A DNA stretch of 64,000 nt from Lutraria lutraria (Eukaryota; Mollusca; Bivalvia; Venerida; Mactridae): NCBI GenBank assembly GCA_964023205.1, contig OZ026843.1:5503029-5567028 (forward strand), given 5' to 3'. The position numbers were made by a program, and so were the translations under genes. Each line of letters opens with the position of its first letter. Position 1 is the first letter of the stretch. The notes below the pieces were generated by a model, which saw nothing but the letters and a program-made list of their open reading frames with translations, did not search any database and had not been told where the DNA came from. Below, piece after piece: positions 26,639 through 38,212 of this stretch.

Positions 26639-28313
26639 TTATTTACCAATAATACCTTGAGCATTAGACAAGTCAGTAAGAAGAAAGCCTGTGAAACTAC
26701 AGTGTTTAAAATCGAAGTAAGAAATGTTGACATCACCATTACGAACTGTCATAATGTCTCCTTTCTGCAAGTGTAGTATTATTGTAGCACTAGTCGTGTC
26801 ATAACCAGCTTCGGCGCCACTAACATACATAATATTAAGAGAATCACCGTTGCGGTAAAATGAAGCATGTGCACTAACATGATGGAAAGAGACTAATGTT
26901 GCTGAAAAGACGTAAAGTCCTTCCACGGGCGCGGTAAACATCCCAACACTGTTATTGTAGCCATTCCCGACGTTGGTAACCACTTGTTCGAATACAAATA
27001 TCTGCTTTACTCCGGCGTGCTCGAAATGGTTTCCTAGAAGAGCATAAAAGGCGACGGGTGATTCTATTTCGGCTTGTCGAATTCTTTGAACGGATCTTTC
27101 TGAAATATATTTTGGTATTGCTGTATTGCTTTCAACGTCCAAAAGACAAACGAGCTGATTTATGGTATAAACATTCATTAAGTTTTAATGTACTGTGCAA
27201 AAACATGTCCACCATGTACAGCACAATGCTGCTGGTCTGTCTGTTCCCATACACGAGTGATTTAGCTAACTGCATCATGATATCTCCAGTAATATTTTTG
27301 CAGACAAAGCATATGTTTAGCTGACGACATATCCATGAACAGTCCTTAGATCCTTCGACAACCTGTACAAATTAGCTACGTGTATGAACGTAATAAAGGC
27401 TGGGGTCTCAAACATGCAGAACCATGACATACTTACCTTTTATCGCCGGAAACGTACGGTTGATTACATAACTGTCTGAATGTGATTCAGTCTTTGTTTC
27501 TTCCTCTGATCTGTCGTCCATCGTTTGCTCACCAGGTAACTCTGTCGAATGAAGTAGCTCTTCAAGTTGTTGTTCTAATTCATATATCTTCTCTTGTTTT
27601 TGTGCATCTCGTGACTCGAGAGCTGTGATTCTATCAAGATGGATTTTCTCTCTTGATTCAAGCAGATCCACGCGCTGAGCTAAAGCCTTGACAAGATCTT
27701 CCGTAGCTCCAAGCCTCCGAAGAATCTCATTATTGTCTAAAATGAAAGAGTGCAAAATTGCTTTAAAAGAGTGACGGACGATTTCTTTCGCTAGCATAGG
27801 CGGCAGTTGCTTCATCGGAAATATAAGCAAGAAAAACAATAGCAGTTATAGGTCCGATGCTTCTCGTTCTACGTTACTTAAAAAAGAAGATTACTAAATT
27901 AATAAAAAAAAGTCTGTAACCAAGTATTTGGCCCGACATGGAAAACAGGCAAACGTTATCTCGTTATGATATGGTGTTTTATATCATGACCTACAATGTA
28001 ATGGTAACGATGTGTGTGTATTAAAAACCCACTTTGTAAACCAAACACGGATAATATTCAACCTTTTAATTTATAACAAGCACGGTCTCAATTACAATCT
28101 GGTAAAACCGCAAGGACCGCATGAAGCAACATATTTAAAACCAAGAATGGCTTCCTGCAGCCAGCAACTACCATTATTATTTAATAAGCGCCTGAAAATA
28201 TTATAAATGTGGTTTAAGGGATAGGGGAATAATTTCTTAGAATTACCGTCAGCTGCAATGCTTCCTGCACATAAAACCAGTAGAATAACGTTTGGCTAGC
28301 CAGATGTTCCCAT
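26639..28313 (-). pseudogene. Gene B: C1q domain gene with a nonsense codon in its signal peptide
   Basis: Exons are 28313-28247, 27736-27437 and 27099-26639, and all splice sites are intact. Codon 6 of exon 1 is TAG where A, C, D, E and F have TTG, and codon 5 is GGC where A, C, E and F have TGC and D has TAC. The rest of the 275-codon frame is open and well kept, including the coiled coil and the C1q motifs TNVGNGYNNSVGMFTAPVEG and LHLQKGDIMTVRNGD. No in-frame Met follows the stop in exon 1, so the normal product cannot be secreted. A Met in the intron directly upstream of exon 2 (27815-27813) opens into the coiled coil but gives no clear signal peptide. The break looks recent and could be a polymorphic null allele. 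AATAAA lies at 26632-26627. Confidence 0.75.
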
Positions 28314-28378
28314 CCTTATTGTCGAGCGAGTCTATGCAATATGATAATACACGTGTAAGAAAGAACAATTTTCATGTC
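28314..28378 (-). promoter_or_regulatory. Conserved proximal upstream block of gene B, with an E-box
   Basis: Shares the TTCTTTCTTAC and GTATTATCATAT blocks with the other copies. It has a perfect CACGTG E-box at 28350-28355, present otherwise only in front of D. The TATA-like CATAAATA of other copies reads CATGAAAA here, so this promoter may be weakened along with the coding frame. Confidence 0.4.
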
Positions 28379-28562
28379 AATAGATAAGACGTAGATCATA
28401 TGAATGCACCGAGGTCAAACCAACTGAAACAAAACATTAAGGCCGTTCAGTTGATCCACAAATTGGTCTAATATCGTGGTTATACTGTTAATGTATTCAA
28501 ATGACTAAATCGAATTCTTCACTTTAATGGAAATTTAAGCGTCATGTAACTCTTTATGTGAT

Positions 28563-28640
28563 AATCGGTGTTGTGGTTACCAGGTAACACGCTGGACTAC
28601 TGAACGAAAGCTAGAGGTTTCGAATCACGTCTCCGCCTTC
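28563..28640 (+). repeat. tRNA-like SINE head inside duplication unit B
   Basis: Same element as at 25503, here with TTGTGGTTACCAGG in the A-box and an intact B-box GGTTTCGAATC. Confidence 0.5.
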
Positions 28641-29730
28641 CAGATTTCTCAGAGACGCTTTTTCAGGGCCCCCATCCCAAATACCAAGCCAAGTACTGTG
28701 TCACAGGAAAAAGGGCGAGGCGTGCATCGGACACGATAAAGAACTAAGAAAAACTACCGGCATTCGAAATAAGAGTAAGGATACAAATGCCCAATGCTGT
28801 ATCTTATCACCCCTCTGTCTGAAATGATCAACGCTATCGAATGGGCCGTTTTAAGCAATAGGTAAAAAATAAATAACACGAAGCTCTGCAATAAAATAGC
28901 TTACGACTGGATGACAAAACATTGCTTATTACTAGTAACTCCTCGCTGTGTTTATATGACATTATCTAAATTGTTATATTGCCTATAATACGGGGAACGT
29001 AATCGGTAATTAATAAGACATGTTAATCTTAGTGTCTTCGAAATAAATGATAAGATAATTTTCAGTCGTTTAATTTCGGATATTTCCGTAGCAGTATTCC
29101 GATTAGTGAATTCGATAAGTTATCTACCTTGACTTTTTTACGACGTGTCGCTGCAGACTATTAAATCAGCCATGCGATTAGAATTTGGTCCGTATCGTTC
29201 ATTTACATGTAGTGTCTAATTTGAAATACATTTTAACTTGAAGTAAACTGAAAGAAATTATTGAAATCACTACTGAATTACGTAATGCTGAACCAATTGA
29301 ATGACATTGCCGTGAAGGAATCGAATTCGACCTATTGTACTTCTGGAAGTAAAATGACGTCATACAAAATCCACGAATAACTCGTTTTATATAAATCACA
29401 CCCCTTCTTGCATGTGACTATGATGGAATTTCTCCGAACGTACTCAGAACCATTATATATTATAGCATATATTCATATCAAACCGTAAAAACCTTCGCAA
29501 TGATAAATGTTGATAATTTCCATGATTGTTGAATTATATAATAAATGTGCTTTTCTTTGTGTACCAGTGTTTTGACAGCCTTTCGAAAACAATGTGTTTA
29601 GGATTAACAAGACGGTCCGTACAATTAAGTACACTGCATCTATTAATGTTGGTATAATGCTTACAAGATATCCAGACACAATATTGAACAAAACAAGACT
29701 GTGACAACTTGTTTTATATTTATTGTATAT

Positions 29731-31404
29731 TTATTTACCAATAATACCTTGAGCATTAGCCAAGCCGGTAAGAAGAAAGCCTGTGAAACTGCAGTGTTTG
29801 TAGCCGTAGTATGAAACGTTGGCATCACCGTTACGAACTGTCACGATGTCTCCTTTCTGCAAGTGTAGTGTTATTGTAGCACTAGTCGTGTCATAACCAG
29901 CTTCGCCGCCACTAACAAACATAATATTAAGAGAATCTCCGTTGCGATAAAATGAAGCATGTGCATTAACATGATGGAAAGAGACTAATGTTGTTGAAAA
30001 GACGTAAATTCCTTCCACGGGCGCGGTAAACATCCCACCACTGTTATTATAGCCATTTCCGACGTTTGTAACCACTTGTTCGAATACAAATATCTGCTTT
30101 ACTCCGGCGTGCTCGAAATGGTTTCCTAGAAGAGCATAGAAGGCGACGGGTGATTCTATTTCGGCTTGTCGAATTCTTTGAACGGATCTTTCTGAAATAT
30201 ATTTTGGTATTGTTGTATTGCTTTCAACGTCTGAAAGACAAACGAGCTGACTTATGGTATAAACATTCATTAAGTTTTAGTGCACCTTGCAAAACATGTC
30301 CATCATGGACAGTACAATGCTGTCTCTCTGTATTTTCCCATACGCGAGTGATTCAGCAAACTGTATCATGATATATCCAGTGATATTTTTGCAGACAAAT
30401 CGTATGTTTAGCTGACGACATATTCATGAACAGTCCTTAGATCCTTCGACTAAACAGCCTGTACCGATTAGCTACGTGTATGTACGTAATAAAGGCTGAG
30501 GTCTCAAACATGTACAACCATGACATACTTACCTTTTATCGCCGGAAATGTACGGTTGATTACATAACTGTCTGAATGTGATTCAGTCTTTGTTTCTTTC
30601 TCTGATCTGTCGTCCATCGTTTGCTCATCAGGTAACTCTGTCGAATGATGTAGCTCTTCAAGTTGTTGTTCTAATTCATCTATCTTCTCTTGTTTTTGTG
30701 CATCTCGTGACTCGAGAGCTGCAATTCTGTTAAGATGGACTTTCTCTCTTGATTCAAGCAGATCCACGCGCTGAGCTAAAGCCTTGACAAGATCTTCAGT
30801 AGCTCCAAGCCTCCGAAGAATCTCATTATTGTCTAAAATGAAAGAGTGCAAAATTGCTTAAAACGAGTGACGGACGATTTCTTTCGCTAGCATAGGCGGC
30901 AGTTGCTTCATTGGAAATATAAGCAAGAAAAACAATAGAAGTTATGGGTCCGATGCTTCTCGTTCTACGTTACTTAAACAATATTACTAAATTAATAAAA
31001 AAAGTCTGTAACCAGTATTTGGACCGACATGGAAAACAGGCAAACGTTATCTCGTTATGATATGGTGTTTTATATCATGACCTACAATGTAATGATAATG
31101 ATGTGTGTGTATTAAAAGCACACTTTGTAAACCAAACACGGACAATATTCAACATTTTACATTATAACAAGCATGGTCTCAGTTAAAATCTGGTAGAGCC
31201 ACAAGGACCGCATAAAACAAGATATTTAAAACCAAGAATGGCTACCTGCAGCCAGCAACTACTATCATTATTTTATAAGTGCCTGAAAATTTTATAAATA
31301 TGGTTTAAGGGATAGGGGAATAATTTCTTAGAATTACCGTCAGCTGCAATGCTTCCTGCACATAATACCAGCAGAATAAAGTTTGACAAGCAAGATGTTC
31401 CCAT
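29731..31404 (-). CDS. Gene C: secreted coiled-coil C1q domain protein
   Basis: Exons are 31404-31338, 30832-30533 and 30191-29731, encoding 275 residues with all splice sites canonical. The signal peptide (TSCLSNFILLVLCAGSIAAD) is closest to that of A. The first half of the coiled coil is A-like (KVHLNRIAALESRD), but its C-terminal half (ELPDEQTMDDRSEKETKTES) and intron 2 are B/D-like, which suggests gene conversion. The C1q domain (residues 137-263) has SPVAFYALLG, GMFTAPVEGIYVF, LHLQKGDIVTVRNGD and HCSFTGFLL, with sequon NVS kept. AATAAA lies at 29724-29719. It lacks the readable intron-1 extension seen before exon 2 in A, B and D. Confidence 0.9.
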
Positions 31405-31470
31405 CCTTATTGTCGAGCGAGTCTATGCTATATGATAATACACGTATGTAAGAAAGAACAATATTTATGT
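31405..31470 (-). promoter_or_regulatory. Conserved proximal upstream block of gene C
   Basis: Contains GACATAAATATTGTTCTTTC, TACGTGTATTATCATATAGC and CGACAATAAGG on the minus strand. As in A, the E-box position reads TACGTG and not CACGTG. Confidence 0.4.
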
Positions 31471-31666
31471 CAATAGATAAGACGAAGATCATATGAATGC
31501 ACCGAGGTCAAGCCAACTGAAACAAAACATGAAGGCCGTTCAGTTGATCAACAAATTGGTCTAATATTGTGGTAATATTGTTAATGTATTCAAATGACTA
31601 AATCGAATTCTTCACTTTAATGGAAATTTAAACGTCATGAAACTCTTCATTGGATACTAAGAATAA

Positions 31667-31745
31667 TCGGTGTAGTGGTTACTAGGTAACACGTTGGACT
31701 ACTGAACGAAAGCTAGAGGTTTCGAATCACGGCTACGCCTTCCAG
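31667..31745 (+). repeat. tRNA-like SINE head inside duplication unit C
   Basis: Same element and same relative position as in units A, B and D: A-box TGTAGTGGTTACTAGG and B-box GGTTTCGAATC. Confidence 0.5.
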
Positions 31746-32816
31746 ATTTCTCAGAGACGCTTTTTCAGGACCCCCATCCCAAATACCAAGCCAAGTACTG
31801 TGTCACAGGAAAAAGGGCGATGCGTGCATCGGACACGATAAAGAACTAAGAAAAACTACCGGCATTCTAAATAAAAGTAGTGATACAAATGCCAAGTTCG
31901 CCTGTATCTTATCACCCCTTTGTCTGAAATGATCACAACTATCGAATGGGCCGTTTTAAGCAATAGATAAATAAATAAATAACAAGAAACTCTTCAATAA
32001 CATGCGTAGCTTATGACTGGATGTGTATATATGACATTATCTAAATTGTTATATTGCCTATAATACGGGGAACGTAATCGGTAATTAATTAGACCTGTTA
32101 ATCTTAGTGTCCTTGAAATAAATGATAAGATAATTTTCAGTCGTTTAATTTCGGATATTTCCGTAGCATAAAGACCAAGGTAATCCGATTAGTGTATTCG
32201 ATAAGTTATCTACCTTGACTTTTTAACGAAGTGTCGCTGCAGACTATTAAATCAGCCATGCGATTAGAATTTGGTCCGTATCGTTCATATACATGTAGTG
32301 TCTAATTTGAAATACCCTTTAACTTGAAGTAAACTGAAAGAAATTATTGAAATCACTACTGAATTACGTAATGCTGAACCAGTTGAATGACATTGCCGTG
32401 AAGGAATCGAATTCGACCTATTGTACTTCTGGAAGTAAAATGACGTCATACAAAATCCACGAATAACTCGTTTTATATAAATCACACCCCTTCTTGCATG
32501 TGACTATGATGGAATTTCTCCGAACGTACTCAGAAACAATATATATTATAGCATTTATTCGTATCAAACCGTAAAAACCTTCGCTATGATAAATGTTGAT
32601 ATTTCCATGATTGTTAAATTATATAATAAATGTGCTTTTCTTTGTGTACCAGTGTTTTGACAGCCTTTCGAAAACAATGTGTTTAGAATTAACAAGACGG
32701 TCCGTACAATTAATGACACTGCATATATTAATGGTGGTATAATGCTTACAAGAAATCCAGTCATAATATTGAACAAAACAAGACTGTGAGAACTTGTTTT
32801 TGTATTTATTTTTTCT

Positions 32817-34490
32817 TTATTTACCAATAATACCTTGAGCGTTAGCTAAGTCAGTAAGAAGAAAGCCTGTGAAACTACAGTGTTTGGAGCCGTAGTATGA
32901 AACGTTGACATCACCATTACGAACTGTCATAATGTCTCCTTTCTGCAAGTGTAATGCTATTGTAGCACTAGTCGTGTCATAACCAGCTTCGCCGCCACTA
33001 ACAAACATAACATTAAGAGAATCACCGTTGCGGTAAAATGAAGCATGTGCATTAACATGATGGAAAGAGACTAATGTTGTTGAAAAGACGTAAATTCCTT
33101 CCACGGGCGCGGTAAACATTCCACCACTGTTATTATAGCCATTTCCGACGTTGGTAACCACTTGCTCGAAAACAAATGTCTGTTTCACACCGGCGTGCTG
33201 GAAATGGTTTCCTAGAAGAGCATAGAAGGCGACGGGTGATTCTATTTCGGCTTGTCGAATTCTTTGAACGGATCTTTCTGAAATATATTTTGGTATTGTT
33301 GTATGGCTTTCAACGTCTGAAACACAAACGAGCTGACTTATGGTATAAACATTCATTAAGTTTTAGTGCACCTTGCAAAACATGTCCACCATGGACAGTA
33401 CAATGCTGTCTCTCTGTATTTTCCCATACACGAGTGATTCAGCAAACTGTATCATGATATATCCAGTGATATTTTTGCAGACAAATCATATGTTTAGCTG
33501 ACGACATATACTTGAACAGTCGTTAGATCCTTCGACTAAACAGCCTGTACAGATTAGCTACGTGTATGTACGTAATAAAGGCCGAGGTCTCAAACATGTA
33601 CAACCATGACATACTTACCTTTTATCGCCGGAAACGTACGGTTGATTACATAACTGTCTGAATGTGAATCGGTCTTTGTTTCTCCCTCTGATCTGTCGTC
33701 CATCGTTTGCTCACCAGGTAACTCTGTCGAATGAAGTAGCTCTTCAAGTTGTTGTTCTAATTCATCTATCTTCTCTTGTTTTTGTGCATCTCGTGACTCG
33801 AGAGCTGTGATTCTATCAAGATGGATTTTCTCTCTTGATTCAAGCAGATCCACGCGCTGAGCTAAAGCCTTGACAAGATCTTCCGTAGCTCCAAGCCTCC
33901 GAAGAATCTCATTATTGTCTAAAATGAAAGAGTGCAAAATTGCTTTAAAAGAGTGACGGACGATTTCTTTCGCTAGCATAGGCGGCAGTTGCTTCATTGG
34001 AAATATAAGCAAGAAAAACAATAGAAGTTATGGGTCCGATGCTTCTCGTTCTACGTTACTTAAAAAGATTACTAAATTAATAAAAAAAGTCTGTAACCAG
34101 TATTTGGCCCGACATGGAAAACAGGCAAACGTTATCTCGTTATGATATGGTGTTTTATATCATGACCTACAATGTAATGATAACGATGTGTGTGTATTAA
34201 AAGCACACTTTGTAAACGAAACACGGACAAATATTCAACATTTTACATTATAACAAGCATGGTCTCAGTTAAAATCTGGTAGAGCCACAAGGACCGCATG
34301 AAGCAAGATATTTAAAACCAAGAATGGCTACCTGCAGCCAGCAACTGCTGTCATTATTTTATAAGCGCCTGAAAATATCATAAATATGGTTTAAGGAATA
34401 GGGGAATAATTTCTTAGAATTACCGTCAGCTGCAATGCTTCCAACACACAATACAAGTAGAATAACGTTTGGCAAGTAAGATGTTCCCAT
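32817..34490 (-). CDS. Gene D: secreted coiled-coil C1q domain protein
   Basis: Exons are 34490-34424, 33918-33619 and 33277-32817, encoding 275 residues. The signal peptide begins MGTSYLPNVILLVL; Tyr replaces the Cys found in A, C, E and F, and PNV is shared with B. The coiled coil is nearly identical to that of B (KIHLDRITALESRDAQKQEK). The C1q domain keeps SPVAFYALLGNHFQHAGVKQ, GYNNSGGMFTAPVEGIYVF, LHLQKGDIMTVRNGD and HCSFTGFLL. D is therefore the intact counterpart of broken gene B. It is the innermost minus copy and faces gene E head to head, with 1.68 kb between start codons. AATAAA lies at 32810-32805. Confidence 0.9.
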
Positions 34491-34555
34491 CCTTATTGTC
34501 GAGCGAGTCTATGCTATATGATAATACACGTGTAAGAAAGAACAATATTTATGTC
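34491..34555 (-). promoter_or_regulatory. Conserved proximal upstream block of gene D, with an E-box
   Basis: Minus-strand order is GACATAAATATTGTTCTTTC, then CACGTG (34527-34532), then GTATTATCATATAGCATAG. The CACGTG is shared only with B. Confidence 0.45.
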
Positions 34556-34751
34556 AATAGATAAGACGTAGATCATATGAATGCACCGAGGTCAAGCCAA
34601 CTGAAACAAAACATTAAGGCCGTTCATTTGATCCACAAATTGGTCAAATATCGTGGTTATACTGTTAATGTATTCAAATGACTAAATCGAATTCTTCACT
34701 TTAATGGACATTTAAGCGTCATGGAACTCTTCATTGGATACTAAGAATAAT

Positions 34752-34830
34752 CGGTGTAGTGGTTACTAGGTAACACGCTGGACTACTGAACGAAAGTTAG
34801 AGGTTTCGAATCACGGCTCCGCCTTCCGGA
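34752..34830 (+). repeat. tRNA-like SINE head inside duplication unit D
   Basis: Fourth copy of the unit-internal element, with A-box TGTAGTGGTTACTAGG and B-box GGTTTCGAATC intact. Confidence 0.5.
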
Positions 34831-35549
34831 TTTCTCTGAGACGCTTTTTCACGACCCCCATCCCAAATACCAAGCCAAGTACTGTGTCACAGGAAAAAGG
34901 GCGAGGCGTGCATCGGACACGATAAAGAACTAAGAAAAACTACCGGTATTCGAAATAAGAGTAGGTATACAAATTCCAAGTTCTCCTGTATCTTATCACC
35001 CCTCTGTCTGAATAATCACAGCTATCGAATGGGCCGTTTTAAACAATAGGTAAACAATACATAACACGAAGCTCTTCAATAAAATGCGTAGCTTATGACT
35101 GGATGACAAAACATTGCTTATTACTAGTAACTCCCCGCTGTGTTTATATGACATTATCTAAATTGTTATATTGTCTAAAATACGGGGAACGTAATCGGTA
35201 ATTAATTAGACCTGTTTATCTTAGTGTCCTTGAAATAAATGGTAAGATAATTTTCAGTCGTTTAATTTCGGATATTTCTGTAGCAGTATTCCGATTAGTG
35301 TATTCGATAAGTTATCTACCTTGACGTTTTTACGAAGTTGCGCTGCAGACTATTAAATCAGTCATGCGATTAGAATTTGGTCCGTATCGTTCACATACAT
35401 GTGGTGTCTAATTTGAAATACATATTAACTTGAAGTAAACTGAAATAAATTATCGAAATCACTACTGAATTACGTATGTTGAACCAATTGAATAACATGG
35501 CCGTGAAGGAATCCACGAATAACTCGTTTTATATAAATTACACCCCTTC

Positions 35550-36168
35550 TTGAATGTATGTATGATGGAATTTCTCCGAACGTACTCAGAACCATTATAT
35601 TACCTAACATTAGTGATGTGGGCCGTTGCTATTGTCTTAGCCTTTATAAATCAAGATTATAATGGGATTTAAGCTGCGGGACTTATTTGAATTCGAAGGG
35701 ATTCGGGGAGGTACTGTGCGAACAAAAGATAAGTTAACATAAGCTAACTTCGCTGGCCCTTTCAATAGGGGTGACACTATAAACAACAAAACCTGTATAA
35801 AGAACTTGCTTACATGCACTTTTCCCCTAGTCAGGGATTGATCAAATTAGAAAAGTTCCTTTATAGTAGAAAGTTCCCTGACGTATGACATGTCCTTATA
35901 TATTCCATAAGATAAGGTTTAAGTTCAGTTATAGTACGTTGAAGTTTGCATATCTTAATAACAATTGTAAAACGATGCAGACAAAACGTACCTCGGACAA
36001 CTCTTCTCTTTAATCATATGGGCCTGTCCTCCATATCAATCATTACAAATTATTTCGGAATTAAAACATGCCCCTGGTTCATTCATATGCCCTACTTTCT
36101 TATCTGGTGAAACAAACATCTTACATAGGTGTATTACCATATAGCATTATATTTGCTCGACAATAAGG
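35550..36168 (+). repeat. Junction between the minus and plus arms, repeated upstream of gene F
   Basis: Unit D homology stops near 35602. The sequence from ATGGAATTTCTCCG (about 35563) through GATTTAAGCTGC, AAATTAGAAAAGTTCC, CATGTCCTTAT and TATCTTAATAACAA to gene E is repeated in the same orientation at about 40500-41190, upstream of gene F. No exon is visible in it. It would contain the promoters of both D and E. Confidence 0.65.
36110..36168 (+). promoter_or_regulatory. Conserved proximal upstream block of gene E
   Basis: TTACATAGGTGTATTACCATATAG and CTCGACAATAAGG match the equivalent blocks of A-D and F. The E-box position is degraded to TAGGTG. Confidence 0.4.
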
Positions 36169-37687
36169 ATGGGAACATCTTGCTTGTCAAACTTTATTTT
36201 GCTGGTATTGTGTGTTGGAAGCATTGCAGCTGACGGTAATTCTAAGAAATTATTCCCTTATCCCTTAAACCATATCTATAATATTTTCAGGCGCTTATAA
36301 AATAATGATAGTAGATGCTGGTTGCAGTGTGCCATTCTTGGTTTTAAATAACTTGCTTCATGCGGTCCTTGCGGTTCTACCAGTTTTTAGCTGAGACCAT
36401 GCTTGTTATCATGTGAACGGTTGAATATTGTCCGTGCTTCGTTTACAAAGTATGATTTTAGCACACACACACTCCTCGTTATCATTACATTTATAGGTCA
36501 TGATATAAAACACCATATCATGACGAGATAACTTTTGCCTGTTTTCCATGTTGGGCCAAATACTTTGTTATATGTTTTTTGTTAATTTGGACACTTTCGT
36601 TTTAGACAACAATGAGATTCTTCGGAGACTTGAAGCTACTGAAGACCTTATCAAGACTTTAGCTCAGCGCGTGGCAGTCCTTGAATCACGTGAGAAAGTC
36701 CATCTTAACAGAATTTCAGCTCTCGAGTCACGAGACACACACACACAAAATAAGATTAATGAATTAAAACGGCAACTTCACTTGACAGATTCTAAAGATT
36801 ATGAGGTTGAGCAAACGATGGACGACAAATCAGAGGAAGAAACAAAGACAGTATCACAGTCAAGAGGTTATGTATACAAACATGCGCTTCCAGCCATAAA
36901 AGGTAAGCATTGCATGGTGGTGCGTGTTTTATAATTTGTCATGTATTAAGTGACTGTGTAGCTAGTTAAGGCGGATTGGGTAGTCGATATATTCAATGAC
37001 TATTCATCATTGCTTCGCGAGCATAATATGCAAGTGCATGTAAAAATATTACTGTAGATATAGTGGTACAGTATGCAAAATAATTCGTGTATGGGGAACA
37101 TACAGAAAAGCAGCATAGTGCTACACATGGTGGATTGTTTCCTACAAACTGTATACAATAACTTGTGTTTACAATAGGTATGCTCGTTTGACGTTTCGAA
37201 TTGCTCAAAGCAAATGAAAACACACCTACATATCTTTTTAGAAAGATCCGTACAAAGAATTCGACAAGCAGAAATAGAATCACCCGTCGCCTTCTGGGCT
37301 CTTCTAGGAAACAATTTCGAGCACGCCGGAGAAAAGCAGATATTAGTATTCGAACAAGTGGTTACCAACGTCGGGAATGGCTACAATAATAATGTCGGGA
37401 TGTTTACCACGCCCGTTGAGGGAATTTACGTCTTTTCAACAACATTAATAACTCATAATCTTGTTAATACACATGCTTCATTTTATCGCAACGGTGATTC
37501 TCTTAATATCATGTTTGCTAGTACCGGCGAAGTAAGTGCTACAATAACACTCCACTTACAAAAAGGGGACATTATGACAGTTCGCAATGGTGATCTCGGC
37601 GTTTCTTACTTCGGCCACAATCACTGTAGTTTCACAGGGTTTCTTCTTACTAAATTAGCTAATGCGCAAGGTATTCTTGGTAAATAA
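36169..37687 (+). CDS. Gene E: secreted coiled-coil C1q domain protein with a 5-residue deletion
   Basis: Exons are 36169-36235, 36606-36902 and 37242-37687, encoding 269 residues. The signal peptide (MGTSCLSNFILLVLCVGSIAAD) and coiled coil (TEDLIKTLAQRVAVLESREK) are A/C-like. The C1q domain starts at residue 122 and keeps SPVAFWALLG, TNVGNGYNNNVGMFTTPVEG and CSFTGFLL. Where the other copies read GGEAGYDTTSATIT, E reads STGEVSATIT, a 15-bp in-frame deletion inside the domain. A Tyr-to-Trp change in FWALLG and a Val-to-Glu change in AGEKQ are also unique to it. It is otherwise intact and may be a functional variant with an altered loop. AATAAA overlaps the stop and recurs at 37692-37697. Confidence 0.87.
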
Positions 37688-38212
37688 ACATAATAAATGC
37701 AAATGTGGAGTTCCAAAGTATTTTATTTGTTCTATATTTCTTGGTATAGTATTCCTATTATACCAGCATTAACATAACCAGGCTTAATCGTGTTCATGTT
37801 TTAGCGTTTGGTATTAAAGAAAACAACAACATCCATTAAAATAACGAAGGGTCTTTTACGAATTGATACGTTTATCAGGCAAAAGGGAACATTTGTAATG
37901 TAAACCTTAGTTTATATATTTTTCATAACATTGCTAATTACTAGAACCAAATGGTAACACACAGTATCGAATGCTGACATGCAAACTTAGGCCTAGTCGT
38001 ATAGATTAATCGTGAATGTAATGGATCCAAGTTTGCTCATGCGAGTTGCATGTTCTTTGTGACGTTTAGACAACGTGTCTTAGACCATTCGTTCTTCACA
38101 GCTGATTCAAGTGATTTGCATGTAAAGGTACAGTGGAAGTTGTATAGAATCGGGACACTTGTTAGGTTAATTTTTTTTCTAATATACTGTTGCACACAGT
38201 TGCAAAATTAAA

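Larger units (their letters stand above)
23364..35602 (-). repeat. Four tandem about 3.05-kb duplication units carrying C1q genes A-D
   Basis: Unit starts, marked by the sequence ATTCGTATCAAACCG or a one-base variant, fall near 23364, 26395, 29471 and 32557, so the spacing is 3.03-3.09 kb. Coding exons, introns, an internal SINE head and intergenic DNA are all shared. B and D share an about 38-bp segment with the core ACAAAACATTGCTTATTACT (28915 and 35105) that A and C lack. A and C share AAAGACCAAGGTAA (26010 and 32170), which B and D lack. This indicates that an A+B pair was duplicated as a block. Confidence 0.9.

Noticed and set aside
29199..29399. 66-codon minus frame repeated in units A, B and C (26123, 29199, 32285)
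   Set aside because: Its conservation is explained by the recent duplication; unit D carries a deletion through it and it has no domain.
33176..33457. Plus-strand frames opposite the C1q exons (also 27058-27324 and 30150-30371)
   Set aside because: They recur only because the minus-strand C1q exons are duplicated; they are antisense shadows with no independent conservation signal.
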